NCBI GenBank assembly: GCA_030642525.1
Contig: DAOWNO010000136.1
Location: 1-6,204 of the forward strand
Direction: 5' to 3'
DNA: 6,204 nucleotides
From: Candidatus Aegiribacteria sp.
GTDB lineage: Bacteria; Fermentibacterota; Fermentibacteria; Fermentibacterales; JCC-6
Below are positions 5,344-6,204 of the stretch, in pieces. The position numbers and the translations under genes were made by a program. Under the pieces are notes generated by a model. The model was not told the DNA's origin. It did not search any database and was given only the letters and a program-made list of their open reading frames with translations. Positions within the stretch are counted from its first letter, which is position 1. Each line of letters starts with the position of its first letter.

Positions 5344-6204
5344 GTGACAGGCACTACCCGCACTATTTTTCACATCGACATGGACACGTACTTTGTGTCG
5401 GTGGAGCGCCTTTCCTTTCCGTGGCTGAATGGAAAGCCGGTCATCGTCGGCGGCAGAGCACTCCGGTCTGTTGTGGCCTCATGCAGTTATGAAGCGCGTG
5501 AAAAAGGGGTTAGTTCCGGGATGCCCATAGTGAGAGCCATGCGTCTGGCACCGGAAGCGGTCATCATTTCGGGAAGCCACGGAAGTTATACATCCTATAC
5601 CAGGAAGATACTCCAGGTTCTGCTCTCCTTCTCACCGATAGTTGATCCTGCCAGTATCGACGAGGCTTTCATGGATGTAACCGGGGTTGCTGGCAGCTCA
5701 TCACCACGCTCCCTGGCTCTGCGGATACAGAAGGCAATTCTGGACCGAACAGGGCTCTGGGCCAGTACAGGTATAGCGCAGAACAGGTTCCTCGCAAAGA
5801 TGGCTTCGAACAGGGCAAAGCCGAAAGGGGTTCTTGAACTAAAACCGGATGACATTACTGATTTCCCGGTAGGCACAATCTGGGGTGTAGGTCCGGCAAC
5901 ACAGAGGCGGTTTTTCAGCCTTGGAATAGAAAAAATAGCGGATCTGCAAAGATTCACGCGGCAGCAGCTCAGGGCACTTCTCGGAAAACAGGGCGACAGC
6001 CTCTATTATCTTTGCAGAGGAATCGATGATTCCCCTGTTGTTCCCGGCGATCTGGCTTCGCAGCCTTTGTCCATAAGCAATGAGCATACCTTCAGTACAG
6101 ATGTGCTGGAGCCGGAGGAGTACCTTCCGGTTCTTGCGCTGATGTGCCAGAAAGTGGCCCGCAGGGCACGGGATAAAGGGCTTACCGGAAGCACAGTTAC
6201 ACTG
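5344..6204 (+). CDS. dinB: DNA polymerase IV (Y-family translesion polymerase), 3'-truncated by window end
   Basis: This template-dependent, non-proofreading polymerase bypasses DNA lesions. The frame is open from the GTG at 5344 to the window end (287 codons of a usual 350-420). Motifs in order: HIDMDTYFVSVE at 10-21 with catalytic D12 and probable steric-gate F17; SYEAREKGVSSGMP at 48-61; PASIDEAFMDVTG at 102-114 with catalytic D106 and E107; GIAQNRFLAKMAS at 143-155; AKPKG at 158-162; thumb helix-hairpin-helix IWGVGP at 179-184; and little-finger start SISNEHTF at 243-250. All three catalytic acids are present. An ATG at 5380 cannot be the start because it would remove D12. GTG is the only usual start codon after the TAA at 5338-5340. 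No Shine-Dalgarno precedes it, so translation probably depends on ribosomes terminating on the DUF6504-like gene. The beta-clamp motif at the C-terminus lies outside the window. Confidence 0.95.
   Translation, partial: MTGTTRTIFHIDMDTYFVSVERLSFPWLNGKPVIVGGRALRSVVASCSYEAREKGVSSGMPIVRAMRLAPEAVIISGSHGSYTSYTRKILQVLLSFSPIVDPASIDEAFMDVTGVAGSSSPRSLALRIQKAILDRTGLWASTGIAQNRFLAKMASNRAKPKGVLELKPDDITDFPVGTIWGVGPATQRRFFSLGIEKIADLQRFTRQQLRALLGKQGDSLYYLCRGIDDSPVVPGDLASQPLSISNEHTFSTDVLEPEEYLPVLALMCQKVARRARDKGLTGSTVTL

Noticed and set aside
5595..6194. Antisense open frames opposite dinB
   Set aside because: They mirror a conserved polymerase coding sequence, show no recognised motif and lack a convincing start context.
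5380..6204. ATG at 5380 as the start of dinB
   Set aside because: It would remove the first catalytic aspartate (D12) of the HIDMD motif. The GTG at 5344 keeps it.
1..6204. CRISPR arrays, insertion sequences, tRNA genes, riboswitches
   Set aside because: I found no regularly spaced repeats, transposase motifs, terminal inverted repeats, cloverleaf-like segments or long structured leaders. Coding sequence covers all but about 200 bases of the window.

Overview
The window is a compact bacterial chromosomal segment of moderate GC. Spacing is operon-like, Shine-Dalgarno sites are purine-rich, and the two divergent promoters look like sigma-70 sites. It holds six intact or partial genes plus one gene cut by each window edge's logic: a 5'-truncated exchanger on the left and a 3'-truncated polymerase on the right. 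Nothing visible fixes the phylum. The LexA-like site has the AAC-N4-GTT architecture known from Bacillus/Actinobacteria-type LexA, not the E. coli CTGT-N8-ACAG type. An uncultured lineage is plausible, but that is a guess. I see no mobile element, CRISPR array, tRNA or rRNA.

Left block (1-3120, + strand) is a tightly packed, probably co-transcribed run: the C-terminal half of a CaCA-family Na+/Ca2+ exchanger, 3-dehydroquinate synthase (aroB), the Tat translocase core subunit (tatC, TTG start) and a soluble family 2 glycosyltransferase. Gene spacings are 4 bp, 7 bp and a 4-bp ATGA overlap. The promoter lies outside the window.

Middle block (3112-4914, - strand) is one large polytopic GT-C glycosyltransferase resembling the AftB-type family. 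It runs tail-to-tail into the GT2 gene with a 9-bp overlap of coding ends. A GT2 of the polyprenyl-phosphate-sugar synthase kind could supply the lipid-linked donor that GT-C enzymes use, so the two may act in one envelope glycosylation step (inference).

The 177-bp region 4915-5091 is a divergent regulatory hub. It carries a near-consensus promoter reading left into the GT-C gene and a good promoter reading right. Within the spacer of the right-hand promoter sits a 14-bp imperfect palindrome (TAAAC-N4-GTTTA) that fits the core of a Gram-positive-type SOS box.

Right block (5092-6204, + strand) is a two-gene unit: an 82-aa DUF6504-like protein and the Y-family translesion DNA polymerase DinB (Pol IV), cut by the window end. 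The two genes share a reading frame and are separated by one TAA stop plus one codon. DinB starts at GTG with no visible Shine-Dalgarno. The candidate SOS operator in front of a small unknown protein coupled to a translesion polymerase is the most interesting signal here: a probable DNA-damage-inducible module in which the small protein may be a polymerase partner.
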